Shown here: piece by piece, positions 50,231 to 59,308 of the stretch | Layout: each line of letters opens with the position of its first letter | How positions within the stretch are numbered: the first letter of the stretch is position 1 | Assembly: GCA_964016105.1 (NCBI GenBank) | Contig: CAXHEX010000008.1 | Location: 1 to 64,000 of the forward strand | Length of the DNA: 64,000 nt | Direction: 5' to 3' | DNA from: Ketobacter sp964016105 | GTDB taxonomy: Bacteria; Pseudomonadota; Gammaproteobacteria; Pseudomonadales; Ketobacteraceae | Program-made: the position numbers and the translations under genes | Notes under the pieces: generated by a model | Told to the model about the DNA's origin: nothing | Database searches by the model: none | Seen by the model: only the letters and a program-made list of their open reading frames with translations

Positions 50231-52519
50231 ATGAGCCTACTGAATTTCAATCTATTACGATTTTTAACAGTCGTTATCATTGGCGCGGCCGTACTGCTGA
50301 CTCCGTCAATTGGAAAAATCCAATACCGCAGCGACATTATTGATTACTTTAAGTCAGACGATTTGCGAGTCCAGCAATTTATTCAGCTGCAAAACAGCTT
50401 GGGCCTGCAGCAAAGCTTATTAATTATGCTCTCCTCTGAGAGTGAAAGCTTTCTATCAGAAAACGCATTACAGACGCTATTCCACACCAGTCAACAAATA
50501 GAAAATGTCGATGGTGTAACTCAAGTCAGATCGCTACTCTCTAACGCCGTGAGCGACTCCTCGGGAGACACTCACTCGCTTTACCGGCACCTAAAACTGG
50601 GTAAACCTCTAGATCAATCGGTAATTGGACAAACTGCAGATAACATTACCAGTAATCCGCTTCTACTTTCCCAGGACCAGCAGGTGGCAACGGTTCAGGT
50701 AAAGTTTGATTCAGAAGAAATTGCTAGCGAAGCCTATCCTAATATTACCCGCATCCTTGATAGCGAATACGGTAAGGACTACCGCTTACTGGGGCCAGTG
50801 GAAATCAAGCACGCGTTACATCATGCACTATTACACGATGGTTTTTATCTTATGCCCGCTGTGGTAGTGCTGGGTTTGATCGTGATGTGGTACTTCTTGC
50901 GTTCGGTTTGGCTGGTAACCGCTGGGTCCGCTTCCATAGTGGTGGCACTATGGTTGAGCGCAGGCATTGTTGGATTTTTTCAGTTCACGGTAAATCAAAC
51001 TTCTGCTCTGGCATTCTGCATTGCCTTTATTATCGCTCTCGCTGATATTATTCATCTACAAATGAGCTTCACCATGAAGCCAAACAACAAGTCTGCGCGA
51101 GAAGCCATGCTGGATTCTCTACGGGGAAATATTTTACCGCTATTCTTAACCAGCCTTACCACCGGCATTGGATTTTTGAGTTTAAATGCCAGCAGCTCAC
51201 CGGTGTTCGCCACTTTCGGTAATATTGCTGCCATCGGCGTAGTCTGCGCATTTATTGCTGCGGTCACCATAACGCCGGTTCTCGCTGTGTTAATGCCTCG
51301 CACAGACAGCAAGAATGTACCGCAACTGTTTCAACATTTAATTAAAAAGACCAATACCTTCCGCCAAAACTTTGGGCCGATGCATTATGTGGCATTTTAC
51401 GGGCTTAGCATTTTGTTATCGTTAGCCATACTATTGAATCAGTACAACAATGACCCCATTGATTACTTCGAATCGAAATCTGCCATCGCCCAAGCAAACC
51501 AACTATCGGAACAAGCGTTTTCCGTGCATCACCCTGTGAGTATTCAATTGGATTCGGGAGAAAAAGAAGGCGTATTCACGGAAAAATTCCTCAGGACTAC
51601 TCGCAATTTCGAAACCTGGCTTGCTGCTCATCCCAGTATCTCAACCCAGAGTAGCTTTATGACCACTCTGACCGCACTGCAACGCCACGTTCACCAAAAT
51701 AATCTGAAGTGGGCAAACACGCCTACAGACCCACAACAAATAGCGGATTTATGGAATCTCTACGAAATGGCCTCTCCCCATAACAACAGTGCCAGCCTGG
51801 GAATCGACTCGCAATTTCAAAGCATCACCATCACCGTGGGCATCCCACGCCTTAACAGTAATGAATTGATGTATTTAGAATCGGAAATTCAGCAATGGTT
51901 TAGACAGGAAAACACACCCATCAAGGTCTCAGTAACCGGTCACGCCATGCTGTTTGCTAGCGTTGGAAGAGAGCTGATCGTAAACATGTTTGTGGGGGGA
52001 ATTGTATCGGCTTTAGTGATTTCTGTACTTATTGGTCTGTTTCTAGGAAACATAAGAGTGGGCATGCTTAGTTTGATTCCCAACTTGTTTCCAGCGGGCT
52101 TTGTTTATGGCGTTTGGGGCTGCACAGTGGGGGTAATCGATCTTGCTGCCGCCGGCACTCTCTGCATAAGTTTAGGCATTGTGGTTGACGACAGCATACA
52201 TATACTGAAGCGCTACATCATCTTGCGCGAAGCGGGAACAGATCCAGCCACTGCCATCGATAGAGTTTTTGAAGAAGTGGGCCCAGCGTTGATATTAACC
52301 ACGCTGGTTTTATCCATTGGGCTGGCGGTGCTAACCCTATCAATTTTCGGCCCCAATCAAACCACAGCAATTATAATGACCAGCATTATCGTGGTCGCAC
52401 TGGCCTACGACTTGTTAATGTTACCTCAGCTACTGATCTGGTTGGATCGGTTTCTGTTTCCCGCCAGCCCGTTGCCCCATTCTAACGTGAGCGAAACTGA
52501 ATCCCCCAGTTCCGCCTGA
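50231..52519 (+). CDS. RND/MMPL-family lipid transporter
   Basis: Protein of 762 residues with two repeated halves. Each half has a first membrane helix (about 8-28 and 385-402), a periplasmic loop of roughly 170 residues, and a cluster of five helices (about 205-350 and 580-745). This is the MMPL/HpnN-like topology, smaller than drug-exporting AcrB proteins and lacking a tripartite-type partner. The acidic residues typical of proton relay occur in the ALADIIHL and VVDDSIHI membrane segments. Homologues work with LolA-like proteins in moving hopanoids, aryl polyenes or other lipids. Its position, 30 bp from the divergent thioesterase of the polyketide operon, points to export of that product. 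The 3' end overlaps the convergent subtilase by 38 bp. Confidence 0.9.
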   Translation: MSLLNFNLLRFLTVVIIGAAVLLTPSIGKIQYRSDIIDYFKSDDLRVQQFIQLQNSLGLQQSLLIMLSSESESFLSENALQTLFHTSQQIENVDGVTQVRSLLSNAVSDSSGDTHSLYRHLKLGKPLDQSVIGQTADNITSNPLLLSQDQQVATVQVKFDSEEIASEAYPNITRILDSEYGKDYRLLGPVEIKHALHHALLHDGFYLMPAVVVLGLIVMWYFLRSVWLVTAGSASIVVALWLSAGIVGFFQFTVNQTSALAFCIAFIIALADIIHLQMSFTMKPNNKSAREAMLDSLRGNILPLFLTSLTTGIGFLSLNASSSPVFATFGNIAAIGVVCAFIAAVTITPVLAVLMPRTDSKNVPQLFQHLIKKTNTFRQNFGPMHYVAFYGLSILLSLAILLNQYNNDPIDYFESKSAIAQANQLSEQAFSVHHPVSIQLDSGEKEGVFTEKFLRTTRNFETWLAAHPSISTQSSFMTTLTALQRHVHQNNLKWANTPTDPQQIADLWNLYEMASPHNNSASLGIDSQFQSITITVGIPRLNSNELMYLESEIQQWFRQENTPIKVSVTGHAMLFASVGRELIVNMFVGGIVSALVISVLIGLFLGNIRVGMLSLIPNLFPAGFVYGVWGCTVGVIDLAAAGTLCISLGIVVDDSIHILKRYIILREAGTDPATAIDRVFEEVGPALILTTLVLSIGLAVLTLSIFGPNQTTAIIMTSIIVVALAYDLLMLPQLLIWLDRFLFPASPLPHSNVSETESPSSA

Positions 52520-54341
52520 GCACGGTTCGTTGTAGCAGCACCAATAAAAATAAAATTTCCAACCCAAGCGCACCACCAAACTTGGCCAGCACCACATTGT
52601 TGCTGGCATCAGGGTCGGATTCCACACCATAGGCGCTTGCGCTAAAGTCCATTTTGTTTTTTTGCTGTGTACTAACCAACACATCCAACGTTATGGACTC
52701 ATCAACATTCAGGCTTGCGATACTGCAACTCATCTGAGTTTCACTACAAACCAGATCGCTGACGGACTCTACCGATACCAGATCAACTTCAGCAGGCAAG
52801 AACAAACTTAACTCAATGGAATTGGCCAAAGCTGGCCCAAGATTAGTGAGAACCACCTGAAATCCAATGGTGCCCTGACCTGGGTTAGTAGAATCCTCTA
52901 CATATTTTCCGTTGGTTCCCAATAGCTCTACCCGAAGATCAGCGTCGTTATCCACCACGGTAATTCCCAAAAGTCGCTTCACTGCCGCTTCGGCATCAAC
53001 TATGCCCCCGCCACAACCCACGCAGGACTCTTGCAACGGCCGCAATGTTTGTTTGATTGCCTGGGAAATCTCTTCGACGCTGGCATCCGGCTTGGCACCT
53101 TTCAAAATAGCCATCACCCCACTTACCATTGGCGCAGCCATGCTGGTACCTTGCTTGGGATCATAGATGTCATTACCGGGGGAATAATCCCCATCGCTAA
53201 TACTGGACCAGATGCCATTATTGTCACCTAAAAAACGAAGGGTTCCCCCGGGAGCGGATGCATCTACCACGGTGCCAGCATTGCTGTACACGGCTTTGTT
53301 ACCACTGCTGTCGGTGGCAGCCACAGTATAGGCACCAGGGCAATTTCCCGGCGTATAATCATCTGCATCGCCGTAGCCATTACCTGCCGCCACCACCACA
53401 GAAACGCCCGCCTGTTGTACCGATGCAATTGCATCACTATAGGTACGATTGCAGCCGGAAGGGACACTGCTGGTTAAACTTAAATTAATTACATCAGCTG
53501 GAGTGCTGTTAAAGGGAACATCATCCACTGAGTAGCCCGCTGCCCACATCATGGCGTCCACGATATCTGAGGTATACCCCCCGCAGCGACCTAATACCCT
53601 TAGGGACTGAATTTTGGCTTGGTAGGCAATGCCATGTATACCCACCCCGTTATTGGCGCTGGCGGCCACGATTCCTGCCACATGGGTGCCATGCCAAGTG
53701 CTTTCCCTATCGGTTTCCGGGTTTCCTTCGCTGCACTCATCGGCTAACACCCCATCGCCCGGGTCCGTGGCATCGCTGTCTCGACCGTCCCCATCGTTGG
53801 CAACAAACACATTACTGACAAAATCGTAACCAGCAACGATGTTCTGCTGTAGATCCTCGTGGGGCAAAATGCCGGAATCCAAAATCGCCACCACCGCACC
53901 GGATCCCGCACTATACTGCCAGGCTGAGTCGGCATTGATACCGGCCACAGGGTCGTACAAATACCATTGATACTGATAATACTCGTCGTTGGCTGGCACC
54001 ATAAGCAAGTCGGGCTCAGCGTATTCAACATCGGGATCGCTTTCGAGCTGTGCAATGATTGCGTCCATGGCCACCTCAGATTGAGGGGTTTCCACTTGCA
54101 GAACATGGGCACCGGAAGCCATTTTTCTCAACAGTCTGGGCTGTACCCCTTGGGTAGTGGCGACTCTGTGGAGTGCGCCGGATGACTCTGCAGGGGTAGC
54201 CGCAAGCGAGACATGGGCACTTCTAAACTTAACGATCAATCTTTGCGCTGAGGTATCTTGCAGCGAAGCTGCCCCTACAGCCGCACTGAATAACATCGAC
54301 CATCCCAACCCCACGCCAGCCAGGCGTCTACCCCTATTCAT
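52482..54341 (-). CDS. Subtilisin-like serine protease (S8) with GlyGly-CTERM-like tail
   Basis: Secreted protease of 619 residues. A signal peptide (LAGVGLGWSMLFSAAVGA) leads into an I9-type propeptide (RLIVKFRS to DVEYAEPD). The catalytic triad is intact: Asp in AILDSGI near 152, His in HGTHVAG near 218 and Ser in GTSMAAP near 398. A DUF11-like beta domain follows (DLRVELLG to SNNVV). The last residues are FGGALGL, one hydrophobic helix and a basic RRNW end, matching the GlyGly-CTERM pattern. The longest frame opens at 54446; the ATG at 54341 has AAGGA and starts the signal peptide directly. The gene converges on, and overlaps, the RND gene. Confidence 0.92.
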   Translation of the reverse strand: MNRGRRLAGVGLGWSMLFSAAVGAASLQDTSAQRLIVKFRSAHVSLAATPAESSGALHRVATTQGVQPRLLRKMASGAHVLQVETPQSEVAMDAIIAQLESDPDVEYAEPDLLMVPANDEYYQYQWYLYDPVAGINADSAWQYSAGSGAVVAILDSGILPHEDLQQNIVAGYDFVSNVFVANDGDGRDSDATDPGDGVLADECSEGNPETDRESTWHGTHVAGIVAASANNGVGIHGIAYQAKIQSLRVLGRCGGYTSDIVDAMMWAAGYSVDDVPFNSTPADVINLSLTSSVPSGCNRTYSDAIASVQQAGVSVVVAAGNGYGDADDYTPGNCPGAYTVAATDSSGNKAVYSNAGTVVDASAPGGTLRFLGDNNGIWSSISDGDYSPGNDIYDPKQGTSMAAPMVSGVMAILKGAKPDASVEEISQAIKQTLRPLQESCVGCGGGIVDAEAAVKRLLGITVVDNDADLRVELLGTNGKYVEDSTNPGQGTIGFQVVLTNLGPALANSIELSLFLPAEVDLVSVESVSDLVCSETQMSCSIASLNVDESITLDVLVSTQQKNKMDFSASAYGVESDPDASNNVVLAKFGGALGLEILFLLVLLQRTVLRRNWGIQFRSR

Positions 54342-54511
54342 ATGCCGATCCTTTATTGTCATTGGGCATAAAGCCGTTATTTTCTTCCGCGCTCCAATTC
54401 TAAAGCAGCCGCTTTTACAGAACAATGATAAGCCTGCTGCACGCAACCCGAAATACCCTATTAGCCTGATTCAAATGACATTTTTTACTCCCGACTTAAA
54501 ATCACGAATGC

Positions 54512-54534
54512 TGTCAACACAGGCATTGTTGACA
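54512..54534. promoter_or_regulatory. Inverted repeat overlapping P450 promoter -35
   Basis: TGTCAACA-N7-TGTTGACA is a perfect 8-bp inverted repeat about 100 bp upstream of the P450 ATG. Its right arm contains TTGACA (54529-54534), and a TACAAT -10-like box lies at 54555-54560, although the 20-bp spacing is longer than usual. It fits an operator for a dimeric regulator that controls the P450 gene. Confidence 0.5.
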
Positions 54535-54631
54535 ACGCTCAATGCTGACTGAGCTACAATGTCAAAACAGCAAACGACTCATATGATTAAATGTTGGCAC
54601 CCATAACAAGAATGAAAATGGAAGGTCAATC

Positions 54632-55990
54632 ATGTCCAGCGTCGCCGAAGCAGCATCGAAACTACCGAAAAAGCCCAGCAAAATGGTGGGCCATATCCCT
54701 GGCGAAAGTGGCTGGCCCGTGATAGGTCTCACCCTTCAGTTTCTCAATGACTACCAGGGACTGGTGAATCGCATGGTGGCAAAGCATGGGCCCGTGTTCC
54801 GCTCAAGGGCCATCATGCAGGATACCATTACCCTAACGGGACCCGACGCCAATGAGTTTGTGTTAAAAGACTCTGACCACAACTTCTCCAGTAAAAAAGC
54901 CTGGGATGTGGTTTTGGAAGAGCTCTTCCCCAACGGCCTCATGTTGCGGGATTTTGAGAATCACAAGGTCCACCGCAAGATTCTGCAGGGTGCATTTAAA
55001 AAACCCGTCATGATTAATTACGTGGAGAAGATGAATCCACGTTTCGCCTCTACCCTGGACCAATGGCCCCGTAACCAGGAAATAAAATTCTTTGATAACG
55101 TTAAAGAACTGCTGTTAAACGCGGGAGCAGAACTGTTCCTGGGTATGAAAATGGGGAGTGAAGCAAGGAAAGTAAACAAGTCATTTATTGCCACGGTAGA
55201 TGCATCCCTTGCCATTGTTCGCAAACCCATCCCTGGCACCACCTGGTGGAAAGGAATGCGTGGACGTCGCTACCTGGAAAAATTTATTGGATCTCTAGTG
55301 GCGCAAAAACGCAACAGCAACCAGCAGGATTTCTTTACTCAAATTTGTCATTCCCGTGGTGAAAATAACGAAACCCTAAGCGACCGAGAAGTAATAGATC
55401 ATATGATCTTCCTGTTGTTTGCCGCCCATGACACCACCACCAGCACCTTAACCTCAATACTCTACTGCCTGGCAAAACACCCGGAGTGGCAAGAGGCCCT
55501 ATACCAAGAAGTAATGGGTTTGAACAAGGATGAGATCGAGTATGAGGATTTGGATAGTTTGACAAAAACCGGCCTGGTGTTTCGAGAAACCCTGCGTATG
55601 TATCCGCCACTTCCCACCATTCCGCGACGAGCCATCAATGACTGTGAATTTAATGGCTTTAAAATTCCACGGAACTCCGCCGTGGGGGTAGTGCCGTTGC
55701 ACACCCATTATATGCCCGAGTATTGGAGTAATCCGAAAAAATTTGATCCTGAACGATTTTCACCGGAACGAGCGGAACACAAGAAACACTTCTATCAATG
55801 GGTTCCCTTCGGAGGCGGTCACCATAAATGCCTGGGATTAAATTTTGCCGAAATCCAATCCAAAGTATTTCTATTTCATTTTCTAAAGCGTTTTAAAATT
55901 GTGGTACCCGCAAGCTACGATATGCCCTACCAGCTTGTGCCATTGGCGGTACCCAAAGATGGATTTCCCTGCACCTTAGTACCGCGCTAA
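54632..55990 (+). CDS. Cytochrome P450
   Basis: Protein of 452 residues. The heme-binding loop is PFGGGHHKCLG with the Cys ligand at residue 400, the I-helix motif is AAHDTTT near 263, and the K-helix ExxR is FRETLR near 316. The overall pattern (FGGGHHKCLGLNFA, in part, and PRRAI) resembles CYP120/CYP26/CYP51-type enzymes that act on terpenoid, sterol-like or long-chain substrates. It is soluble by sequence, without a membrane anchor. GGAAGG precedes the ATG at good distance. It ends four bases from the convergent AraC-type regulator. Oxidation of the polyketide lipid is possible but unsupported beyond proximity. No ferredoxin gene adjoins it. Confidence 0.93.
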   Translation: MSSVAEAASKLPKKPSKMVGHIPGESGWPVIGLTLQFLNDYQGLVNRMVAKHGPVFRSRAIMQDTITLTGPDANEFVLKDSDHNFSSKKAWDVVLEELFPNGLMLRDFENHKVHRKILQGAFKKPVMINYVEKMNPRFASTLDQWPRNQEIKFFDNVKELLLNAGAELFLGMKMGSEARKVNKSFIATVDASLAIVRKPIPGTTWWKGMRGRRYLEKFIGSLVAQKRNSNQQDFFTQICHSRGENNETLSDREVIDHMIFLLFAAHDTTTSTLTSILYCLAKHPEWQEALYQEVMGLNKDEIEYEDLDSLTKTGLVFRETLRMYPPLPTIPRRAINDCEFNGFKIPRNSAVGVVPLHTHYMPEYWSNPKKFDPERFSPERAEHKKHFYQWVPFGGGHHKCLGLNFAEIQSKVFLFHFLKRFKIVVPASYDMPYQLVPLAVPKDGFPCTLVPR

Positions 55991-55994
55991 CAAG

Positions 55995-57008
55995 CTACTG
56001 GGGATCAGATTCCAACCGACGCCGGTACCTGGAAGGAGTCCGACCCGTCCAGCGCTTAAATGCGCGATGGAACGCACTTTGTTCTGAGTACCCCAACATC
56101 ATGGCGATATCCAAAAAGTTATAGTCATTTTTGATGTACTCCAACGCCAGCCGCTTGCGCAAGTCATCCACCATTTCTTGGTAATTAACGCTTTGGCCGG
56201 CAAGGGCTTTTTGGAAACTACGCTCCGATTGACCAAATTGCTCACTCAGGTTTTTTATACTGGGTACACCATCCGGTAACGCTTGTAAAACCGCAGTTTG
56301 TACCTGCTTCAACCATTGATCACCACTGGATAAATCATTCAAAACCTGTTGGGCATGGGCTTCCAAAATAGTTTTCAATTTTGGGTCTCTGAAAGCCGAT
56401 AGCTGCTGCAAAAAAAACAAGTCAAGAACGATCCGATTCTGATCTTGGCCAAACCGGCAGGGACAGGAAAAATGTATGGCGTAAGTTTGCGGATCTGGGC
56501 CGCCATCGTGCACAAAGTCCAACTGGTTATATCTCAATTGGTTTTCAGAGGTGGCCTGAGACAGGGCATAACTACTAGCTACAAAATAATCAATCACATG
56601 ACGACTAATGGGCGCTTCCAAAATTGAAAAGTGACAGTAAAACCGATCTCCCTGCGCCAACCATTCAAATTGAAGCCCGTTAGTTACTATGGCGGCAAAT
56701 CGTTGCAGATATTGCACTCCCTCCAAACCATTTTCTCCTGCCATCACCAAGTAACCTAACCGGCCCCAATGTTTGGCTAAAAAATTGGCTCCCACCTTCA
56801 GGCCTAAATAGGCATCACCCACGTAATCGGCCGCTGCATCAAACAGGCTGGAAAACCGCTCTAAGCTGATATAGCCGTTGTGACCGTCTTGTTCAACGCA
56901 ATAGCCTTGGGCTTTGAAGAATGCGTCTGACGAACATTGGCATGCATTCATGTAGTCGGAAATTGCCTCAACCAGTTCGATAGCCACATGGAAGCGAGGG
57001 GTAGTCAT
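55995..57008 (-). CDS. AraC-family regulator next to P450
   Basis: Protein of 337 residues with the PF12625-like N-terminal domain (residues about 15-195) and a C-terminal AraC helix-turn-helix pair, the second seen in IAMMLGYSEQSAFHRAFKRWTG, in its sub-motif GYSEQSAFHRAFK. It resembles the AraC gene next to WS/DGAT. The longest frame starts at 57071, which would overlap the divergent small gene; the ATG at 57008 leaves a 57-bp promoter gap and is preferred. Convergent with P450 and probably its regulator, by inference. Confidence 0.88.
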   Translation of the reverse strand: MTTPRFHVAIELVEAISDYMNACQCSSDAFFKAQGYCVEQDGHNGYISLERFSSLFDAAADYVGDAYLGLKVGANFLAKHWGRLGYLVMAGENGLEGVQYLQRFAAIVTNGLQFEWLAQGDRFYCHFSILEAPISRHVIDYFVASSYALSQATSENQLRYNQLDFVHDGGPDPQTYAIHFSCPCRFGQDQNRIVLDLFFLQQLSAFRDPKLKTILEAHAQQVLNDLSSGDQWLKQVQTAVLQALPDGVPSIKNLSEQFGQSERSFQKALAGQSVNYQEMVDDLRKRLALEYIKNDYNFLDIAMMLGYSEQSAFHRAFKRWTGRTPSRYRRRLESDPQ

Positions 57009-57065
57009 TTCAATTGGATGTTCTGTATACTCGGCCAAACCAATTCCAGTTGTGTCGTTTACATT

Positions 57066-57446
57066 ATGCAAAAACCCGATAGTATCATTGCCCAGTTACA
57101 CAGCAAAACTCTCAACGGCCAACCAGCTCAACTGGTGCAACTGCACAATGGTTTAATCATTGCGCTGAGCGCAACCAGCTTAGGCTGTTACAAAAGCTTT
57201 GAGAGTGTTTTTGACGAGCTCGGCAATGGCTTGGTCAGTTTCGTGCAGCTGGATGAGCAACATAATATTGCCTTTAAGCAAGATCTTTGCGTGAGTACCC
57301 ATGCCGGGGGTTACATTGGCCTGGTGGATGGAAAAGCGCTTCTAATCACACCGTTTAAAGCCACTCTTTACTTGAATAATCACGACGGATTGCGAGGACT
57401 AAATCCCTTGGCAGAATTGGATTTGCCTCAAATTGACGTTCACTAA
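57066..57446 (+). CDS. Small unrecognised protein divergent from AraC
   Basis: Protein of 126 residues with no family I recognise. It appears as a compact beta-rich soluble protein with two Cys (Cys in SLGCYKS and DLCVST), no signal peptide and no membrane helix. The long open frame begins at 56937 inside the AraC gene; the ATG at 57066 fits the divergent promoter layout. It ends five bases before the convergent CYTH gene. Confidence 0.6.
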   Translation: MQKPDSIIAQLHSKTLNGQPAQLVQLHNGLIIALSATSLGCYKSFESVFDELGNGLVSFVQLDEQHNIAFKQDLCVSTHAGGYIGLVDGKALLITPFKATLYLNNHDGLRGLNPLAELDLPQIDVH

Positions 57447-57450
57447 AGAT

Positions 57451-57930
57451 CTACCAATTCTTGTAGGGATGGCTTGCTAAATTAACATTGTAGTAGCGGG
57501 GGTCTTCAGACACTTCATCCCCCAACCAGACAGGTTTGTGAAATTTCTCAGATTCAGAACCCAACTCCACTTCTGCAACAATTAAGCCCGCGTTATTCCC
57601 TTCAAACACGTCAATCTCCCAGACATGATCACCCTCCCTGCGCTGGTAACGAACCTTCTCAATCAACGGCCCAGTACATAACTCATTCAGCATTTGTTCC
57701 GCGTCTTGTTTAGGGATGGTGTATTCAAATTCCGACCGCGACACTCCCACTGTTTTGCCTTTGATGGTGAGTTTTGCCTTGTCTCCTTCCAGTCTCACAC
57801 GAACAGTGGACTGTGGTGACGAACTTAAATACCCCTGACGAAAGGGAGTGCCTTGCACTGGCTCGCCATTCTGATCCAAACGCCAGCGCTCATCCCTCAC
57901 CAAAAACTTGCGTTCAATTTCTGTCGCCAT
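57451..57930 (-). CDS. CYTH-domain protein (inorganic/thiamine triphosphatase type)
   Basis: Protein of 159 residues. It begins with EIERKFLV, the ExExK signature of CYTH enzymes, which form a beta-tunnel that binds triphosphates. Further charged strands (RVRLEGDKAKLTIKG and IDVFEG, EVELGSE) supply the remaining tunnel residues. The size matches short bacterial CYTH proteins with tripolyphosphatase or similar activity. The ATG at 57930 has AAGGTGG nine bases upstream and is chosen over 57957. It follows the lipase-like gene by 14 bp in an operon. Confidence 0.9.
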   Translation of the reverse strand: MATEIERKFLVRDERWRLDQNGEPVQGTPFRQGYLSSSPQSTVRVRLEGDKAKLTIKGKTVGVSRSEFEYTIPKQDAEQMLNELCTGPLIEKVRYQRREGDHVWEIDVFEGNNAGLIVAEVELGSESEKFHKPVWLGDEVSEDPRYYNVNLASHPYKNW

Positions 57931-57944
57931 AGGGTATAGCCACC

Positions 57945-58622
57945 TTATACAAAACAACCGTGCTGCAAGAAGTACGAAATATTATGTCGTACTCGTTTAT
58001 TGTTCATTATGAAAGTATGCCCCACCTGGAACACCCGAAAATCGGACATGGCCGGATGACGACTGCGGGCAACCGACACTTTACCATCATTATCGCCCTC
58101 AAACAGAGGACTAAACCAGGGCTCATAACTACTGGAACCGGCAATCACTCCCACCTCCATGGGCCAGGATTTACCTTCCATAGCCAGTAGTCTTTGGGGA
58201 ACACTGCCCTGGTCTGTACCCAATTCTAAAAACGCCGGCCCCATCACCTTGTCCAGAAACGGAACATAGCGCAATACATCCACCACCTCACTGCCCTGGG
58301 AAGGCGGCGCCAGCATCACCGCTCGACCCAACCTCAGATTAGGTGCATTCCAATATTGCAAACCGTAGCGCAACAGAATCCCCCCCAAAGAATGGGTCAC
58401 AAAATGCACCTGAGGTGACTCAGCCCCAGCCCTAGCCCCAGGCACACGCTCGATCACATCGTGCATTAAGGTCTGACACAACTCTGCGATGCCATGGCGA
58501 CGGGACGGATAGCCCAAGTTAATGACATTGTACCCCTGACGCGATAAGTAGCGCTCTAACCCCCACATGGCAAACGGACTTCGGCCCAAGCCATGCAATA
58601 ACACCACACATTGATTTTCCAT
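57945..58622 (-). CDS. Lipase-like alpha/beta hydrolase
   Basis: Protein of 225 residues. The oxyanion strand is CVVLLHGLGRS, the nucleophile elbow THSLGG, the acid probably in EGDNDGKVSV and the His in QVGHTFIM. This is the short cytoplasmic lipase-like form often found in marine gammaproteobacteria. The longest frame begins at 58700 in the divergent TetR region; the ATG at 58622 has AAGG eight bases upstream. It is divergent from the TetR gene and in an operon with CYTH. Confidence 0.85.
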   Translation of the reverse strand: MENQCVVLLHGLGRSPFAMWGLERYLSRQGYNVINLGYPSRRHGIAELCQTLMHDVIERVPGARAGAESPQVHFVTHSLGGILLRYGLQYWNAPNLRLGRAVMLAPPSQGSEVVDVLRYVPFLDKVMGPAFLELGTDQGSVPQRLLAMEGKSWPMEVGVIAGSSSYEPWFSPLFEGDNDGKVSVARSRHPAMSDFRVFQVGHTFIMNNKRVRHNISYFLQHGCFV

Positions 58623-58693
58623 CACAGGAACCTTGATAATTAAACACCGTTCAATTATGCTCAATAAACTCCAATATCGCAAGGAAAAGCCCA

Positions 58694-59308
58694 TTGGCAC
58701 GCCGCAACGACCACAGCCGGGATCAGATTCGCTCCATGGCCCTAGAAGCCGCCAGCCACATCATTGTGAAAGAAGGAATGGAAGGCGTGAGCGCCCGCAA
58801 AGTGGCTGCCAAAATTGGCTATACAGTGGGCACTCTATACCACTGTTTCGACAATATTCAGGATCTCATTCTGCAAGCCAATGGAGCCACCCTTAGCCAA
58901 TTACTAACGCTATTACAGTCTGAAAAAGACAGTGCGACCGACCCCACGGTCTCGCTTCATAAAATAGCGCAGGGTTATCTGCAGTTTGCCGAAAACCACT
59001 TCAATTCCTGGCACGCCCTGTTTCAACTGAAACTTCCGGAAAATACGCCGACGCCAGACTGGTACCAAACCCAAATCGATACTCTATTTGAATTACTTGA
59101 GCAGCAACTCATACTATTGAACAACTCAAAATCCAAACGAGAAATTCAACTAGCGGCTCGTGTACTTTGGGGCAGCGTACACGGTATTTGTTCGCTCTAT
59201 CTGGATAACAAATTATTTTCAGACAACATCGCCCCCACTGAAGCGCTAATTCATTCCATGGTAAAAAATTACCTGAATAGCTGGTGCACTGCGGAGAACC
59301 CCAATTGA
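58694..59308 (+). CDS. TetR-family regulator
   Basis: Protein of 204 residues. An N-terminal TetR helix-turn-helix is clear: ALEAASHIIVKEG then VSARKVAAKIGYTVGTLYHCFDN, in sub-motif GYTVGTLYHCF. The rest is a helical ligand-binding domain with a TetR_C-like WGSVHGICSL. The start is TTG at 58694, with AAGGA upstream. Its stop TGA (59306-59308) overlaps the TTG start of the next gene, so the LplT-PlsC fusion is co-translated and is its likely target. Confidence 0.9.
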   Translation: MARRNDHSRDQIRSMALEAASHIIVKEGMEGVSARKVAAKIGYTVGTLYHCFDNIQDLILQANGATLSQLLTLLQSEKDSATDPTVSLHKIAQGYLQFAENHFNSWHALFQLKLPENTPTPDWYQTQIDTLFELLEQQLILLNNSKSKREIQLAARVLWGSVHGICSLYLDNKLFSDNIAPTEALIHSMVKNYLNSWCTAENPN

